Positions 1 through 11,756 of a stretch of 64,000 bases of DNA are shown here, piece by piece. The notes under the pieces were generated by a model. It saw only the letters and a list, made by a program, of their open reading frames with translations. It had not been told where the DNA came from and made no database searches. The stretch's first letter is position 1. Each line of letters opens with the position of its first letter. The translations under genes were made by a program, and so were the position numbers. Origin of the DNA: Clavelina lepadiformis (lineage: Eukaryota > Chordata > Ascidiacea > Aplousobranchia > Clavelinidae); assembly GCF_947623445.1 (NCBI RefSeq), contig NC_135240.1:10354001-10418000 (forward strand), given 5' to 3'.

Positions 1-181
1 TTGTATTTATGGAAGGTTATAGTGCCACCTAGCCGTGCTTGCTCTGTTCAAAGTCGGACCGAGACCGACTTGGAAGGCTAATCTCACACGATTGTTATTC
101 TGTATTTGCAGGACTAAGCCTAGCGCTATAGGAAACTGACGCCAGGATATAACCGGTAAGGGATACCTGACAGCCGCGAAA
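1..181. other. 5' flank of ALG8
   Basis: Short non-coding stretch before the ALG8 start codon. A pyrimidine-rich run ending in TTGCAG near 105-110 could be a 3' splice acceptor for a 5'-UTR intron or for spliced-leader trans-splicing, which tunicates use. No promoter motif is clear. Confidence 0.4.
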
Positions 182-1789
182 ATGGCATATATACTTATGT
201 TGGTTACTGTTGCTACACTGCTAAAGATTTTACTTACGTTTTCATATACGTCAACCGATTTTGAAGTTCATAGAAATTGGCTAGCCATAACCCACTCTCT
301 TCCACCACACAAGTGGTACTTTGAAAATACATCGGAATGGACGTTGGATTATCCACCATTCTTTGCATGGTTTGAGTGGGCTTTGTCGCACGTGGCAGCG
401 TTGGTAGATCGTGAAATGCTGGACATAAATAATTTGAATTACAAAAGCGACCATACCTTATATTTTCAACGAGGGAGTGTTATTGTTACGGAATTTGTTC
501 TGTTATATGCATGCTATCGATGTTCATTGCTACTCCCCAAAAATATTGGAAAATTATCAAAGCAAGGCTCTTCATCAGCAGAAAGTAGGCAGACTTTATT
601 CATGGTATTAATCGCTTTCAGCTGTGGACTGATAATCGTTGATCATATCCATTTTCAATACAATGGTTTCTTGTTTGGAATTTTATTTTTGTCTTTTGCA
701 AATCTTATTGAAGGAAACACTTTATGGTCTGCTTTTTGGTTTGCAGTTCTTTTGAATTTCAAACACATATTTTTATACATTGCACCGGCTTATGGGGTTT
801 TTCTTTTACGAACATATTGCTTTGACAGATTAAAATGTTCATGGGATGTTATCAAATCTTTTAGCTTTATTCGATTATTTTCACTTGCGTTTGTTGTGCT
901 TACCGTGTTTTTAGTTTCATTTGGTCCATTTATTTATTGCATAAATCAAGTAATATCACGTTTGTTTCCATTTAAACGAGGCCTAACACATGCATACTGG
1001 GCTCCAAATTTTTGGGCTATGTACAATACTGCAGATAAACTTTTGGCAATTGCTTTTAACCGCTTTGGCCTTATATCGTTGAATGCCACCAGTTCTTCAA
1101 CTAGTGGTTTAGTGCAAAATGTAGAGCATGCAGTTTTACCAAACATTCCACCTTGGTTTACTTTTGTCCTCACTTTTGTTGCAATGCTTCCATGCTTAGC
1201 TAAAATGTGGTACCAACCATGTGTATCTTATGAGAACAGCGTCAATCAATTTCTTAGATCTGTTGTTTTGTGTTCACTAAGCTCTTTCATGTTTGGTTGG
1301 CATGTTCATGAAAAAGCAATCATAATATCTATATTACCTTATACGCTCCTAGCTGTCCGGGGAACTCAAACTGATGCCAGGTTTTTTCTATTTTTACAAG
1401 CAGTTGGACATTATTCACTCTTTCCATTACTTTTTACTTCCTTTGAAACAGTAATTAAAATGTGTCTTTGTTTGTTGTATTCTGTTTTTGCATTCTCAGC
1501 ATTTGGTTATATTTATGGCTTTAAATCTGGATGGAAGCTACCGTTGGTCAGTGCCCATGGAAATATTTACCTGTATAGTTTACTTGGCTTAGAATTCTTT
1601 TGTAGTTTTGTTTTTCCTTTGTTGCCGGTTGCTGGTCGTTATGAATTTCTGCCATTGATGCTGAGATCATTTTATTGTGCCATTGGAACGTCTGTATGTT
1701 GGCTAAAAATCTATTATCACGCTCTTGTCGATTTAGATGCAAACAATTTTGCAATAAGCAAAGTAAGTGTTTACAAGAAAAAGAACTAA
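182..1789 (+). CDS. ALG8: ALG8 alpha-1,3-glucosyltransferase
   Basis: Family role: ALG8 adds the second glucose to the dolichol-linked oligosaccharide in the ER membrane (from Glc1Man9GlcNAc2-PP-dolichol), using dolichyl-phosphate glucose, before transfer to nascent glycoproteins. Seen here: one uninterrupted 535-residue frame, close to human ALG8 (about 526). The luminal block TDFEVHRNWLAITHSLP lies near residues 26-42, followed by TSEWTLDYPPFFAWFE, DHIHFQYNGFLFG, the segment beginning SRLFPFKRGL and running through HAYWAPNFWA, and SFMFGWHVHEKAI. These are ALG6/ALG8 (GT57) hallmarks and read closer to ALG8 than ALG6. The chain is strongly hydrophobic with many membrane segments and a lysine-rich C-terminus (KKKN). 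The start is the first in-frame ATG and gives the expected N-terminal membrane segment. TBC1D20 follows 255 bp downstream on the same strand. Confidence 0.95.
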   Translation: MAYILMLVTVATLLKILLTFSYTSTDFEVHRNWLAITHSLPPHKWYFENTSEWTLDYPPFFAWFEWALSHVAALVDREMLDINNLNYKSDHTLYFQRGSVIVTEFVLLYACYRCSLLLPKNIGKLSKQGSSSAESRQTLFMVLIAFSCGLIIVDHIHFQYNGFLFGILFLSFANLIEGNTLWSAFWFAVLLNFKHIFLYIAPAYGVFLLRTYCFDRLKCSWDVIKSFSFIRLFSLAFVVLTVFLVSFGPFIYCINQVISRLFPFKRGLTHAYWAPNFWAMYNTADKLLAIAFNRFGLISLNATSSSTSGLVQNVEHAVLPNIPPWFTFVLTFVAMLPCLAKMWYQPCVSYENSVNQFLRSVVLCSLSSFMFGWHVHEKAIIISILPYTLLAVRGTQTDARFFLFLQAVGHYSLFPLLFTSFETVIKMCLCLLYSVFAFSAFGYIYGFKSGWKLPLVSAHGNIYLYSLLGLEFFCSFVFPLLPVAGRYEFLPLMLRSFYCAIGTSVCWLKIYYHALVDLDANNFAISKVSVYKKKN

Positions 1790-1988
1790 TCATAAATTCA
1801 GCTGAAAAAATTAATTTTATGCATGTTTGTTGTTTTTGCATCGTATATGTTGTTGTGTTAAAGAATCTATACTTTTCATATGAATAATTACTATTATTCT
1901 ACGTAAACGTTTGTTCTATGATTTGCATTGGTGTAATGTAATGTCTAAAATCCTTGGATGCAGTAGTGGTACCCATAATTGTCTTTTC

Positions 1989-2001
1989 CATATTTTACAG
2001 C
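1989..2001 (+). promoter_or_regulatory. candidate trans-splice acceptor before TBC1D20
   Basis: The sequence TCCATATTTTACAG ends at 2000, only 44 bp before the TBC1D20 start codon and 211 bp after the ALG8 stop. I see no AATAAA between the two genes. A 3' splice site with no upstream donor in the gene is what a spliced-leader acceptor in a tunicate operon looks like. This is inference, since an ordinary 5'-UTR intron gives the same picture. Confidence 0.4.
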
Positions 2002-2044
2002 ATAGCTGGTGAACATTGTGTGTATAGTTCAACCATTAATAAAT

Positions 2045-3187
2045 ATGTTAAGTAGGTCAAAGAGAAAATTAAAAGCTGCCCACATTGTAGAAGCTCTTCA
2101 GTCAGAACCTGTCGACATCCATTCATTAAGGAAATTGTCAATATCCCCTGGAGGTTTACTTTCACGTAAACTCCGACGTCAAGTGTGGCCGCACCTCTTA
2201 GATGTGACAGACACTCACTTAAAATGTCCTAAAAATGTAAGAATGCATCCAGAATGTCGCCAAGTACAATTGGATGTGAATCGTTCAGGTGGAAGGTTTC
2301 CTTCAACGATGCCAAAAGAAGAAGTGGATATTCTTCAAGAACAACTGACTGATTTGATTCTAAGTGTTCTATGTACCCATTCAGAGCTTAACTATTACCA
2401 AGGATATCACGACATATGTGTGACATTTTTATTAGTTTGTGGCAAGCAGCTATCATTCCCATTGGTAGAACGATTATCCACGTATCACTTACGGGATTTC
2501 ATGGTTCGTTCTATGGATAGCACTGCAGATATTTTAAATTACTTAATTCCAATTTTAGAGAAATCGAATCCTGAGTTAGTCAAGTATATAGAGAAATCAG
2601 AAGTTGGTACACTGTTTGCCTTGAGTTGGTTAATCACATGGTATAGCTATGTGGTTCCTAAGCAAGAGGATATTGAGCGCCTTTATGACTTTTTTCTTTC
2701 CTGCCACCCACTCATGCCAGTCTATTTTGCCGCTCAGATAGTGTTGGACAATGCAGACAACATAATGGATGGTGAGTGCGAAATGGCTCGTGTTTACCAA
2801 GTGCTGCTACAGACAGCTCGGAAAACTGATCTGCCTTTAGAAACTTTAATCAGCAAAGCTGCCGATTTTTACATTCAGTTTCCACCCTCTTCACTGTCCG
2901 TTACAGCAATAGATTATTACAAAGATGGCCTTGCTATGTCAACCTTCTGTGATTATGCATTAGTCGCACAGCATGAATTGCCCGATGCAGTGTTACGTCG
3001 TAGGGGTCTGTATTCATCAGATAGGACAGAGAGTTCTGTAAATACAAGACCTAGCAATGCCGATTCCACTCATTGGTCAGCTGCAAAAACAGCTGCGGTG
3101 GCAGTTGGTGGAGCTGTAGGGGCTGCTGCAATTGCTGGTGCAGTTAACTTGTTGGAATGGGCTCCACATTTACTCGGTTACCTGTAG
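2045..3187 (+). CDS. TBC1D20: TBC1D20 Rab GTPase-activating protein
   Basis: Family role: TBC1D20 is an ER-anchored GAP for Rab1 and Rab18, acting in ER-Golgi traffic and lipid-droplet biology. Seen here: a 380-residue single-exon protein (human about 403). The N-terminus RKLKAAHIVEALQSEP and SPGGLLSRKLRRQVWPHLL match the family. The TBC catalytic pair is present: LDVNR with the arginine finger (about residues 76-80) and YYQGYHDI with the glutamine finger (about 117-124). HLRDFM, FALSWLITWY and YDFFLSCHPLMPVYFAA follow in family order. A small-residue membrane anchor lies near residues 345-370, before LLEWAPHLL. I chose the ATG at 2045, because the upstream part of the open frame has no ATG and follows a splice-acceptor-like site. 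Confidence 0.94.
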   Translation: MLSRSKRKLKAAHIVEALQSEPVDIHSLRKLSISPGGLLSRKLRRQVWPHLLDVTDTHLKCPKNVRMHPECRQVQLDVNRSGGRFPSTMPKEEVDILQEQLTDLILSVLCTHSELNYYQGYHDICVTFLLVCGKQLSFPLVERLSTYHLRDFMVRSMDSTADILNYLIPILEKSNPELVKYIEKSEVGTLFALSWLITWYSYVVPKQEDIERLYDFFLSCHPLMPVYFAAQIVLDNADNIMDGECEMARVYQVLLQTARKTDLPLETLISKAADFYIQFPPSSLSVTAIDYYKDGLAMSTFCDYALVAQHELPDAVLRRRGLYSSDRTESSVNTRPSNADSTHWSAAKTAAVAVGGAVGAAAIAGAVNLLEWAPHLLGYL

Positions 3188-4212
3188 TTAATAACCTGCT
3201 TGCTTTGTTAAAATAGAACTGAATACTATAGACTTTTTTCCTTTGGACTACTTTATTTGTCGTAAATTGTTTATTGATAATCTCTAACAATTGACCTTTT
3301 TCTGTCTTTGGAAAAATTTTTGCAATGACAAAAATTGTCTTATTATTGTGATTCTCAAGCGTAGATGTTGGATAGACCGTGTATAACTTGGTGTATAAAC
3401 TAAAGAAAATTTGCGAAACGTGCCAGACTGCTAGGTTATTGCATTGGACAATTTATTCTTTTTAGTTCTTTACATGAGCTAGCACACATTTGATGAAGAA
3501 ATTACAATTACCCTTCAAGTGTGCTAGCATTGGTGAGCCTGCTTTTCTATGTACAATAGTTTATGCCTTGCACAATTACAGTATTTATGAATATATAACT
3601 CTTCTTTTGGTTGATTTCTATCATTGTGAAGTTAGTATTTGTTCATATATGCGCTTGTCGCCTTATGAATCATTTAAATTATTGAATTGAGAGGTTGCAT
3701 TTTTGCTGACAAAAAGTGCCCTCACTATATTTCTGACACTTAATTTCATGTAAATTTTGATCAATCATTTAGGTGATTCAAGCTGTCTGTGACTATACTT
3801 TGGTTGTGTTATTATATGTGGGTTTACAGTATAGCTTTAAGTTACATACTATACACTGTAAATCCTTGTTTTTTTCAAATTATTAGTTAAACGGATCACT
3901 GTGACTTTCTTGGCTGACTTTATTTCTGCATGATATTGAGCTTTATCTTATTTATATTTCAGAATACAATCTTTGATTTTTAACTGCGTTTCATTAACTC
4001 ATTAAGCTGCTTTCTTTGAACTACATTGTGCAATATCATGTCAATATCATTTAGAAATGATATATATTACGGACAGAATGTAAAGTTTGTTTACAAGATG
4101 CCTTTCATACTTTTAAATTCTGTGTTTTTCAATTGCATTGAAGGAAGTTTTATATAATTAATAACCATTTGATCATATCACAATACATTTCAAAGGTTTA
4201 CTTGTCTAAATA
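3188..4212. other. TBC1D20-ELMOD intergenic
   Basis: About 1 kb of AT-rich DNA. It should hold the TBC1D20 3' UTR and the ELMOD 5' region. The one visible structure is an imperfect inverted repeat near 3829-3864 (TTTACAGTATAG against CTATACACTGTAAA). No gene seen. Confidence 0.5.
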
Positions 4213-6131
4213 ATGGTGGAGCACAATGTTCAGCCAGGCCATAAAACTAAAAGAATTCCAATTAAGACAAGAAATGGCATAGATTTGATTTCGGTACTCT
4301 ACACAATTTCCATTTTTCGTTCTTTTATCAAATGGATTGTTCGACTTGTGTCCGGAACTTGCGAACTTCAGCGAATTGTTGCCAAGTGCAAACCTGGTGT
4401 GAGGACTGTTAAACTGGGTAAATACCAAGCCATTTAACTGTAGTTTTCAAAACTATTTTTACTAACTCGTTTTGCTTCTTATGCAGAGGAATGCATGTAT
4501 CGATCAAGACATTCACTTCTGCGCATGCTGTGTGAAGCGGAACCAGATGATTTAGATGCCAGTATTAAGAATGTGATGGCATTAAAGGGAATTGTGGATG
4601 ACACAAATCCAAGGTTTTTTCTCAAAAGAAAAATCGTATAACCACATATATGGCATATATTATAACTATTGCTTGTTTTTCATCATCAAAAGCTTTCATT
4701 TCTGAAAACAGGTTTTTTGACACTTTCAAATGTTGTCTTGAACAAATTTATGGCTTTGATAGTTTGTATTGCCAAGTTGAGAATCTAAGAATGGAAGCGT
4801 ATGACTCGAAAAATAAAAATCATGAAGAAGTTTTGTACAAGGTTAGCAATATTTCTTGCTTCCGTAAATTGCATGTTCTATATTTTTTGAGATAGCAAGT
4901 AGCACCACAAATGATGGCTGAAAAGTTCATAGTTTTTTCAGTCGTTAGGACTACTTATGATACTTTGTTACTACTTACTACTTCGTTAGGATTACTTTGC
5001 TCCCAAGTTATTAGATGCCAGTATTGCTTTGTAATATATAAAAATCACACAATATTTGAGATACATAAACAGCTTTGGAACTTGCTACAGCCTGATCAGC
5101 CACTTGAAAGTAGAATATCACACCAATGGGGAGACATAGGCTTTCAGGTAAGTTTAAGTTCCAAGAGCACCACCACTTATTTTACATATTAATGACAAGT
5201 CATTCGATTTAGACTTTATTTGACTAGTATTGTATAAATCCTTTACACAGGGTGTTGATCCAAAGACAGACTTTCGAGGAATGGGTATGTTGGGTCTGCA
5301 GAATCTTGTTTATTTTGCTGAAAAGTACACAGATCTTGCCAGGCAGGTGCTATTACATTCACAACATCCCCAACATGGGTAAGTGTTATATTTTTAGTCC
5401 TATTGCTGTAAGATAAAAAAAATGAAGATTTCATGTTTGTGTCTGAACTTCTTCTGTAAAACTCTTGCAATGCAAACGCTCTACCCCCACAGATATCCCT
5501 ACGCAATTGTTGGTATTAACATCACAAACATGGTTCATGAATTCATGTGCAATGGACTCCTAAGATCTCATTTCTACAATCGAGTGGAAGGGCGTCCTAG
5601 CCTGGACGACTTCCAAGAGGTGTTCTGTAAGTCTGCCTCACAAAAATATGTTCAACTTAAAGGATTAACAAGTTTTCTTGGCACATTTTAACAATTCAGC
5701 AACTGTGTGCATTAGCAAACACAAAAAGTCAATTACTTTAATAAAATCAAGGTAGGAATTAAACCAAATGCTATTGGAATAGCAGCAAACCTTTGATATT
5801 TGATTCAAATCGGTAGAATGGATCTGAAGCTGTTGATGAATGGATACAAAGCATCATAGCAATTCATATATAACTTTTAATTTGGCTACTTCTTCTTTGA
5901 TCTACAGGATGTTTGCATAATACTATACATTAAACACTGACTTCAAGTACATTTTAAAGTTTTGGTTTTACTTTGACAGGCTATTTATGTTACGAGTTTG
6001 ATAAATTCTGGATCAAATCAGAACCCGAAAATGTGATGGCTTTTGGTCGCATTCGTGAAGAATTTAAGAAAACCGTAAAAGCTATGTTACAGTTAGTTGA
6101 AAGCGCTGTGCTTGCCATTGACCAAACGTAA
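4213..6131 (+). CDS. ELMO domain-containing protein (ELMOD1/2-like)
   Basis: Family role: ELMOD1-3 are GAPs for ARF-family GTPases, notably ARL2. Seven exons join in frame: 4213-4417, 4487-4613, 4712-4841, 5073-5147, 5251-5378, 5493-5626 and 5980-6131, all with GT-AG ends, giving 316 residues (human ELMOD1 about 326, ELMOD2 about 293). The N-terminus has a hydrophobic helix and SGTCELQRI as in ELMOD1/2. The ELMO domain carries EAYDSKNKNHEEVLYK, LWNLLQPDQPLESRISHQW, then GFQ/GVDPKTDFRGMG, which contains the GAP-essential arginine, and YPYAIVGINIT and YEFDKFWI. The match is about equal to ELMOD1 and ELMOD2, so this may be pre-duplication; I give no paralogue number. The start at 4213 is the first ATG of the exon; an untranslated exon further upstream cannot be excluded. 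Confidence 0.92.
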
Positions 6132-7827
6132 CTTACCTCCTTTGCAAATGGTGTTTTTTTACTTTTGCCGTGCTGCTTTCTACTCCGAGTTTTATTGTAC
6201 GTGTTTATACAGATTGTAAAAGATGCGATTTTCGTTGTATACTGAACTACCTGGTTTTTAAATGCTATTGTTATAAACAGAGTTAGTTGTAACTTGTAAT
6301 ATGCTGGAGAGTGATCTATTATGGCGTTTCGATTGTTTTACATTCCGTTTGAAATTACACTCAGTGCCACGTATTTTGCAGCAGTACCTGCAACGATTGC
6401 ATGCGTTTTCTTGCTGTTCAATACCTGTACTTTTTATCTCATTCGTCATTGTTAGCGGTATCAATAATTCAGTATATTACAGGAATTCTTCACAACGCGA
6501 GAACTGGTTGGCAGATTTATAGAGTTATCGATGCGTTTATTTGCTTTTTTTTATTGTGTGCCGGGTTAATGCCGGAACTGAAGCCTGTTGGTGAAGATTT
6601 GAATTAACTGGGCGGGAAGCCGAGTGAAGCCAACCTTCATGCCACCTTCAGGCATTATGTGCTGCTAAGTGCAAATTGTGTAGTTCTTCTAACTAACACT
6701 ACTTTTTTGACTGTGCCTACATTGGATTTTAACAGTCTAAAGAAACATAACAAAGAAAGTATTGCGGCGAGCATTTTATGTTACGGCGGTTTCCCTGTCA
6801 TTGCAACTCCCAGACTTACATGGCGATGGTGTATGTTTTGATTAATTAAGCGTTTTCTGTAAATTTATCATGAAAACCATTTAAGAAAAGAGTTATCAAC
6901 GCATTCCATAATCAACCAGCCATATCAGAACTATGATAAGGTTTTTTTTAAACGCATTCACAAAGCGGAGCTTCATTACGCTACCAAACATTTACTTTTT
7001 ATCTGGTTGATGCAGAACGAGTTGCTGCGTTTTTTTTTCGAGTCGTGTGAAACCAGGAATTGACAAATAACAAAGACAAAAATCGCGCAAAACTAACATA
7101 CATTACTCTCGTTTATTTATTAAATAAACTCAACTTTGAAATCATCACGCTATACATGTTTTACCAAACTACGTCACCACTCACATGATTCGTAATAAAA
7201 TGCTATGTTTGCGTAGTGGTAATCGCATCAGGACTATAGGTGTATGTTTATGGTTTTGCGAAGTGGCCATGTCAGTTTCTTTTACCGTGGAAAGCAATTT
7301 TACGAGAATGATCAACATGGTGCATTACGTGTCAAAACGCAGACAATATTAACCAAACAACTACACAGAAAGACAGTATTGTTCAATAACTTATCCAACT
7401 ACATTTTTTTTACCGAAGTGTTTACCGGGCTACAAAATTATGAATGTTATGACAGCCGTAAACGTTATATAACATGACGTGTCCGGTATTTTTTAGTTAG
7501 ACGAGAATCTAACCTGCAATTTATTGTACAAGTTTACGTATTACCAGATATAATAAACCGAATGAAAACGAGACTGAGAAAAGAAGGTTTGCGATCATGC
7601 TCAATTTTTAACGTTCGTCATATCAACTATTTAGCAAAGAATACAGAGAAGGATGACGGATTGCCAGTAATATATGAAACATACTTATAATACGCTCGCC
7701 TGCTCATGGTTTGCGAAAAATACTATGTTAGTTTATAATTCATGTATAACGATAAATCCCGATAACAGCAGTTTGGAAGCATTACTTACGAGAGTAAACT
7801 GAAAAGGCTAGGCTATTTCTTTACAAA
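6132..7827. other. ELMOD to OTOP-A intergenic
   Basis: About 1.7 kb with the ELMOD 3' end and the presumed OTOP-A upstream region. Short open frames here have no recognisable domain or codon pattern. No repeat or RNA gene recognised. A non-coding or short first exon of OTOP-A could lie here. Confidence 0.45.
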
Positions 7828-10800
7828 ATGAGTGCTAATTTTATCAACTTGAGGCAAAGTATTTCAAAACGAGAGAACGATGAAGAAACTTTACAGAATT
7901 TTGGTGACGAAGCCAGCTTCCTCCTGTCTGTTCTCTACGGAATTTTCATACTGCTTATTACATTTGTGATGATGTCAGCAAAGTATATGTCCGGCAAAGA
8001 AAACGAGATACGGGTAACCAAAGAGTAATGAACGTTCCAGTTTTACTTCCTCAGTTATATCTCAATATTTCTCATGGAAGAAGTTCGTAACTTGAGTTTA
8101 CAATTTCGTTGGCAGAGTTTTGCTGTCCCTTCGGATTGCTATATTATCGCGTTGCTCTCGGTTAGCCTGTTATGGTTAATCTTTCTCTGGCTGTCCGCTT
8201 CCAACCGTCGAAATCAGCTCGAACGGACCGAGCAAATCGGAAGCCACCACGCCTCAAATCGCTGGTTGAAAGGTAAGGTTAAAAACACTTGTTGTAAGCT
8301 TGGAGTAAAAGAGTTTTATATTTAATGTGGGCTGAAGCAAATTGCTAACAACGATGTTTTTCTGTTTTTTAGGTGTAGTTGCACTTTTTGGTTTAGCAAT
8401 AGCAATCAAAAGCGGACTAGAATTAATAGCCGCGACTAATATCGACAATCCTCTATGTCCAGAGAAAGTACTTCTTTGTATCATTTATGGAGTTGATATT
8501 ATGTTTACAACTGTACAAGTGGGATTTCTTTTCACATTTTCCAAGCTTCATATACAGAAATGGAAGCATATTACCAGGTAACAAAAGAAAAGAAACAATT
8601 TACCAACTCAATACCGGACAACAAAACCAGAAGTAGTCTATATCAAATGATACCAAATTGCCAAGAACAAGTAAATTCAATGAAAATGCCGCATAATTTA
8701 GATTTAGAATAGCTCATTTAATAGTAAATTCAACGATATGCCGTATATTTTAGATTTGGAATAGCTCATTTAATAGTAAATTCAATGACATGACACGCAT
8801 ATTTTAGATTTGGAATAGCTCATTTAATAGGAGCGAACCTTTCCCTGTGGGTGTCAACTGTTTCGGATGAAATTTATCATGCTCTAACAAAAACTGACGA
8901 CAGTTACAATACAACAACAAATTCGACTCTACAGTTCGCTACAATCCCAGGGTTTACCAAAGGAAAACAAAAACTTGTGGAAACTATTGGCGCAAACTGC
9001 AATAAAACTCCTGATATTTACAACTTTATCAACACACTCAGCTCGGCAACTGGTATAAAGCGTATTTTCAACAAGTCGTAAAATAAGTAAATTAATTAAA
9101 GTTCGACTGGTATAACAACTCATTCTCTGCATTATAGAAACTGACAACAACGACGAAAATTCAGGTGAGTAATATTTGCTTTGGCTGTTGAAAGCCGGTT
9201 TATCTCGTTTTAAACAGACTTTGCTGCATATTGTTGTAGGCCTAACAATCATGACGCTTATTGTTTCAGATGGTTGGTTATTTTCTGGACAATGCGCTTG
9301 TAATACAGCGTTTTGCAAAGTTGTTTACCAAGCAAACGTTTTCCTTTTCCCATTTATGGTGGAATTCTGTTTGGTTTCTAGTTGTTTGTTGTACATTATG
9401 TGGCAAAATACCGGTATAGCGCAAAAGCGTGAAAAAGCGATAATAAAGCCTAGCTTCAAATTCTACAAGTCATACAAAGGTAGCCTACAATGAGAACATA
9501 AACTTTTGTTACTGTCTATCATGTGATAAAACCTTGCAAAAAGGCAGAAATTGTCTCTGATACAATGTTTAAGGTCTCGGTTTGGGAAGCGTTGTAATCA
9601 TAGCCACAGTTATTGTGATTACACTTTTGGGAACGTATAGCTCTGGAGCGGCCTCCAACGATGGAACGTATGTTCAAGGAAACATGTGTCTACTTCTGCA
9701 TAACGCATTTGTTGTGAGTTGCATTTGAAATAATATATAGCATTGTGAGCGTAGATAAAGAGAAGCAAAAAATTTAGCACTACATACAATATTTATAAAT
9801 AGTGATATATATTACATAGTGTATAGAGAAATTAAAAATAAAAGTTAACCCTAGAGTGCCATCTTATATCCTGTTGTTTTTATTTTACTATAGGCTATAT
9901 ATTGATTATACCGGTTCAGCCAAAATCAACTTTGTAGACTGTACAGTATATACTATATAGATAGTTGTAATACTATGACAAAGATATCTGCAGATAAAAC
10001 ACAAGTTACCAATGACACAAGTTTCTATCATTCCACAGGTTGCGTGTGATGCAGCTATACTAATAACCTGCGCACTGGCCCTTTACATCTACTACAAATC
10101 TGAGAAAAAAATGAAGACGAACTCAGCTGACTTTCTCAACTCAACGTTGCTCTACATTTGCTTGCTTGGTCCCCTGCTGGTTAATGCATATTCTATTCTT
10201 TCCTTGTCAGTAGAAGAGACTGAAAAGTTGACATCCGAGTGGTTTTTGTCATTGGCTTATTCCATCGTCGATAGTTTGGCAAACGTTGTACAGGTATATG
10301 ATACGGTTCGGTAAGCAGCGTTTATAACTTGCGGTTAATGAGATAAAGAAGTCTTAAAATTAGATAAACTTAATTTGTATCAAAGCCTTGTTGTGTGCAA
10401 GTGATGTAAATACTCGTGGCGGAGCGGTTAGAGCGTCGGGCTCGGGATTATCAACCTGGGTTTGTTACCCCGCCATGGTACCCACTGTAATGCTCTTAAG
10501 CAAAGCACAAATGACGATTGGTACTGTTCTGTGATTCTATATACAGCCATTGAACAGTTACCACTTCGGCAATATGATGTAAAAATTATTCAATGAAATA
10601 AAGCATGTGTGCGTCTAGGAACTTGCACAAAGATCAGCTCAGCAACTGGGGTTTGAGTTATAAGAAATCATGGCCGATTTTAAATTATGCAAAACCTTTC
10701 TTCATTTTGACGAAAAAGACTTTGATATATGCCATATACCAGCACGGGCTTCTGTTGCGACAATTATAGGCTATATGTTTTAATGTACTTTTAGGTTTTG

Positions 10801-11597
10801 TTCATCATATATGGTTTAAGTCGTCAACCAGAAATTGGTACAAGCAAGGAAACGCAATTAAGGTATCGAATTCGTTAAAGTTTTTAACAGATCAAACGTA
10901 CAACAACGTTAACGGCTTTGTATTACGTAGTTTCTTGTAAAACAAGGCATCCTCAGTTCTTTAACCACCAACAGATCCAGTCAAGAACAAGGAGTCGATA
11001 AGAACCGCAGTTTTACAAACCCAATTGCAGTAGATGACGTCATTAGTCGCAGTGATAGTGTCCAAAGCAGTTTGTCATTGACAAAGCAGGTGTTGTGAAC
11101 ATTTTCTAAGACTGTATTTCTTCTGTAAAATGCATGACGATGCTCAAAGTTGCACATGGCCGTTAACAATTTTTCAGGACCATCTCGTGCCGGTAGATGT
11201 CGGTAGTAAACAGCAAGAAGAAAATAATGGAAGCCTTTGTGACGGACACAATAGGAAAATGTTTCTTTCGCTAGATGACGCTGCTGAAACAACACAGACA
11301 AATAATTTCAACAGGACACCAAGTACCAATCAATGTTTCCCGAAGCATTACAAATTGTCTCATCCTTCCAACATCCGAATATTATTACGTGACTTATTGC
11401 TTTTCTTGGTTTTTGCAAACGCTTGCCTGTGGGTATTCCTATCATTGGATGGAACCGCATTTACTGTCTATACGTATCAGTACAGGTACTTCGGGCATGA
11501 TATGTGGAATACTCTCACGTCGGTAACAAAACCGTTTACCGTGTTTTTCAGGATGCACGCGGCGGCGTGTCTCTTTGAGGTCTGGTCTTATTCTTAA
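7828..11597 (+). CDS. otopetrin A (proton channel)
   Basis: Otopetrins are 12-TM dimeric proton channels. Eleven exons: 7828-8013, 8116-8272, 8373-8577, 8808-9052, 9138-9164, 9270-9479, 9574-9713, 10039-10293, 10795-10862, 10975-11089, 11178-11597; all GT-AG, 675 residues. TM1 is SVLYGIFILLITFVMM. SNRWLKG leads to TM3 VVALFGLAIAIKSGLELI. NLSLWVSTVSDEIYHAL matches the family TM5 region. Then CACNTAFCK, VFLFPFMVEFCLVSSCLLY and MWQNTG, and the signature FFRMHAAACLFEVW at the end. Exon 4 is longer than in its paralogues and adds an extracellular loop with NTT and NST sequons. Exon 5 is only 27 nt. B and C have a separate first exon joined in phase 2; here a weak phase-2 acceptor inside the first exon means an upstream first exon is possible. 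Intron 3 carries a triplicated acceptor; intron 8 a SINE. Confidence 0.88.
8671..8829 (+). repeat. three tandem copies of a splice-acceptor unit
   Basis: Three head-to-tail copies of a 52-54 bp unit at 8671-8723, 8724-8775 and 8776-8829. Each holds GTAAATTCAA at its start and TTTAGATTTRGAATAGCTCA near its end, that is, a 3' splice acceptor plus the first 22 nt of OTOP-A exon 4. The true exon starts at 8808 in the last copy. The two upstream copies keep an AG and are followed by GTAAAT, a donor-like word. The copies differ at only a few positions, so the expansion looks recent. Confidence 0.85.
10411..10605 (+). mobile_element. tRNA-derived SINE
   Basis: Inside OTOP-A intron 8. The head reads like a tRNA gene: TGGCGGAGCGGTTAGAGCG fits the RNA polymerase III A box (TRGCNNAGYGG), and GGTTTGTTACCCC about 35 bp later fits a worn B box (GGTTCGANTCC). 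An unrelated body ending in AATGAAATAAAGC follows. The structure is typical of tRNA-headed SINEs. End points are approximate and I see no clear target duplication. Confidence 0.6.
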
Positions 11598-11750
11598 TTA
11601 GTCCCTTTTTCATAGAGTTTTAATGTTCATCTTTCATCATTGCGAGATAATTGATTTGTCACAATTCGATATTCTTGAAAAAAATTTCTCATTAAAATAT
11701 TACATTTTGCAATGAAGAATAACGTATAGTTCTCATTTTCGTCAACAGTA

Positions 11751-11756
11751 AATAAA
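11751..11756 (+). terminator. poly(A) signal of OTOP-A
   Basis: AATAAA 154 bp after the OTOP-A stop codon, the first canonical signal downstream. Confidence 0.5.

Noticed and set aside
8929-9318. 129-residue minus-strand open frame
   Set aside because: It overlaps OTOP-A exons 4-6 antisense; no family pattern. Shadow of the real gene.
10411-10485. Functional tRNA gene
   Set aside because: A and B boxes are present but the B box is worn and the cloverleaf is incomplete. It is followed by a SINE-type body.
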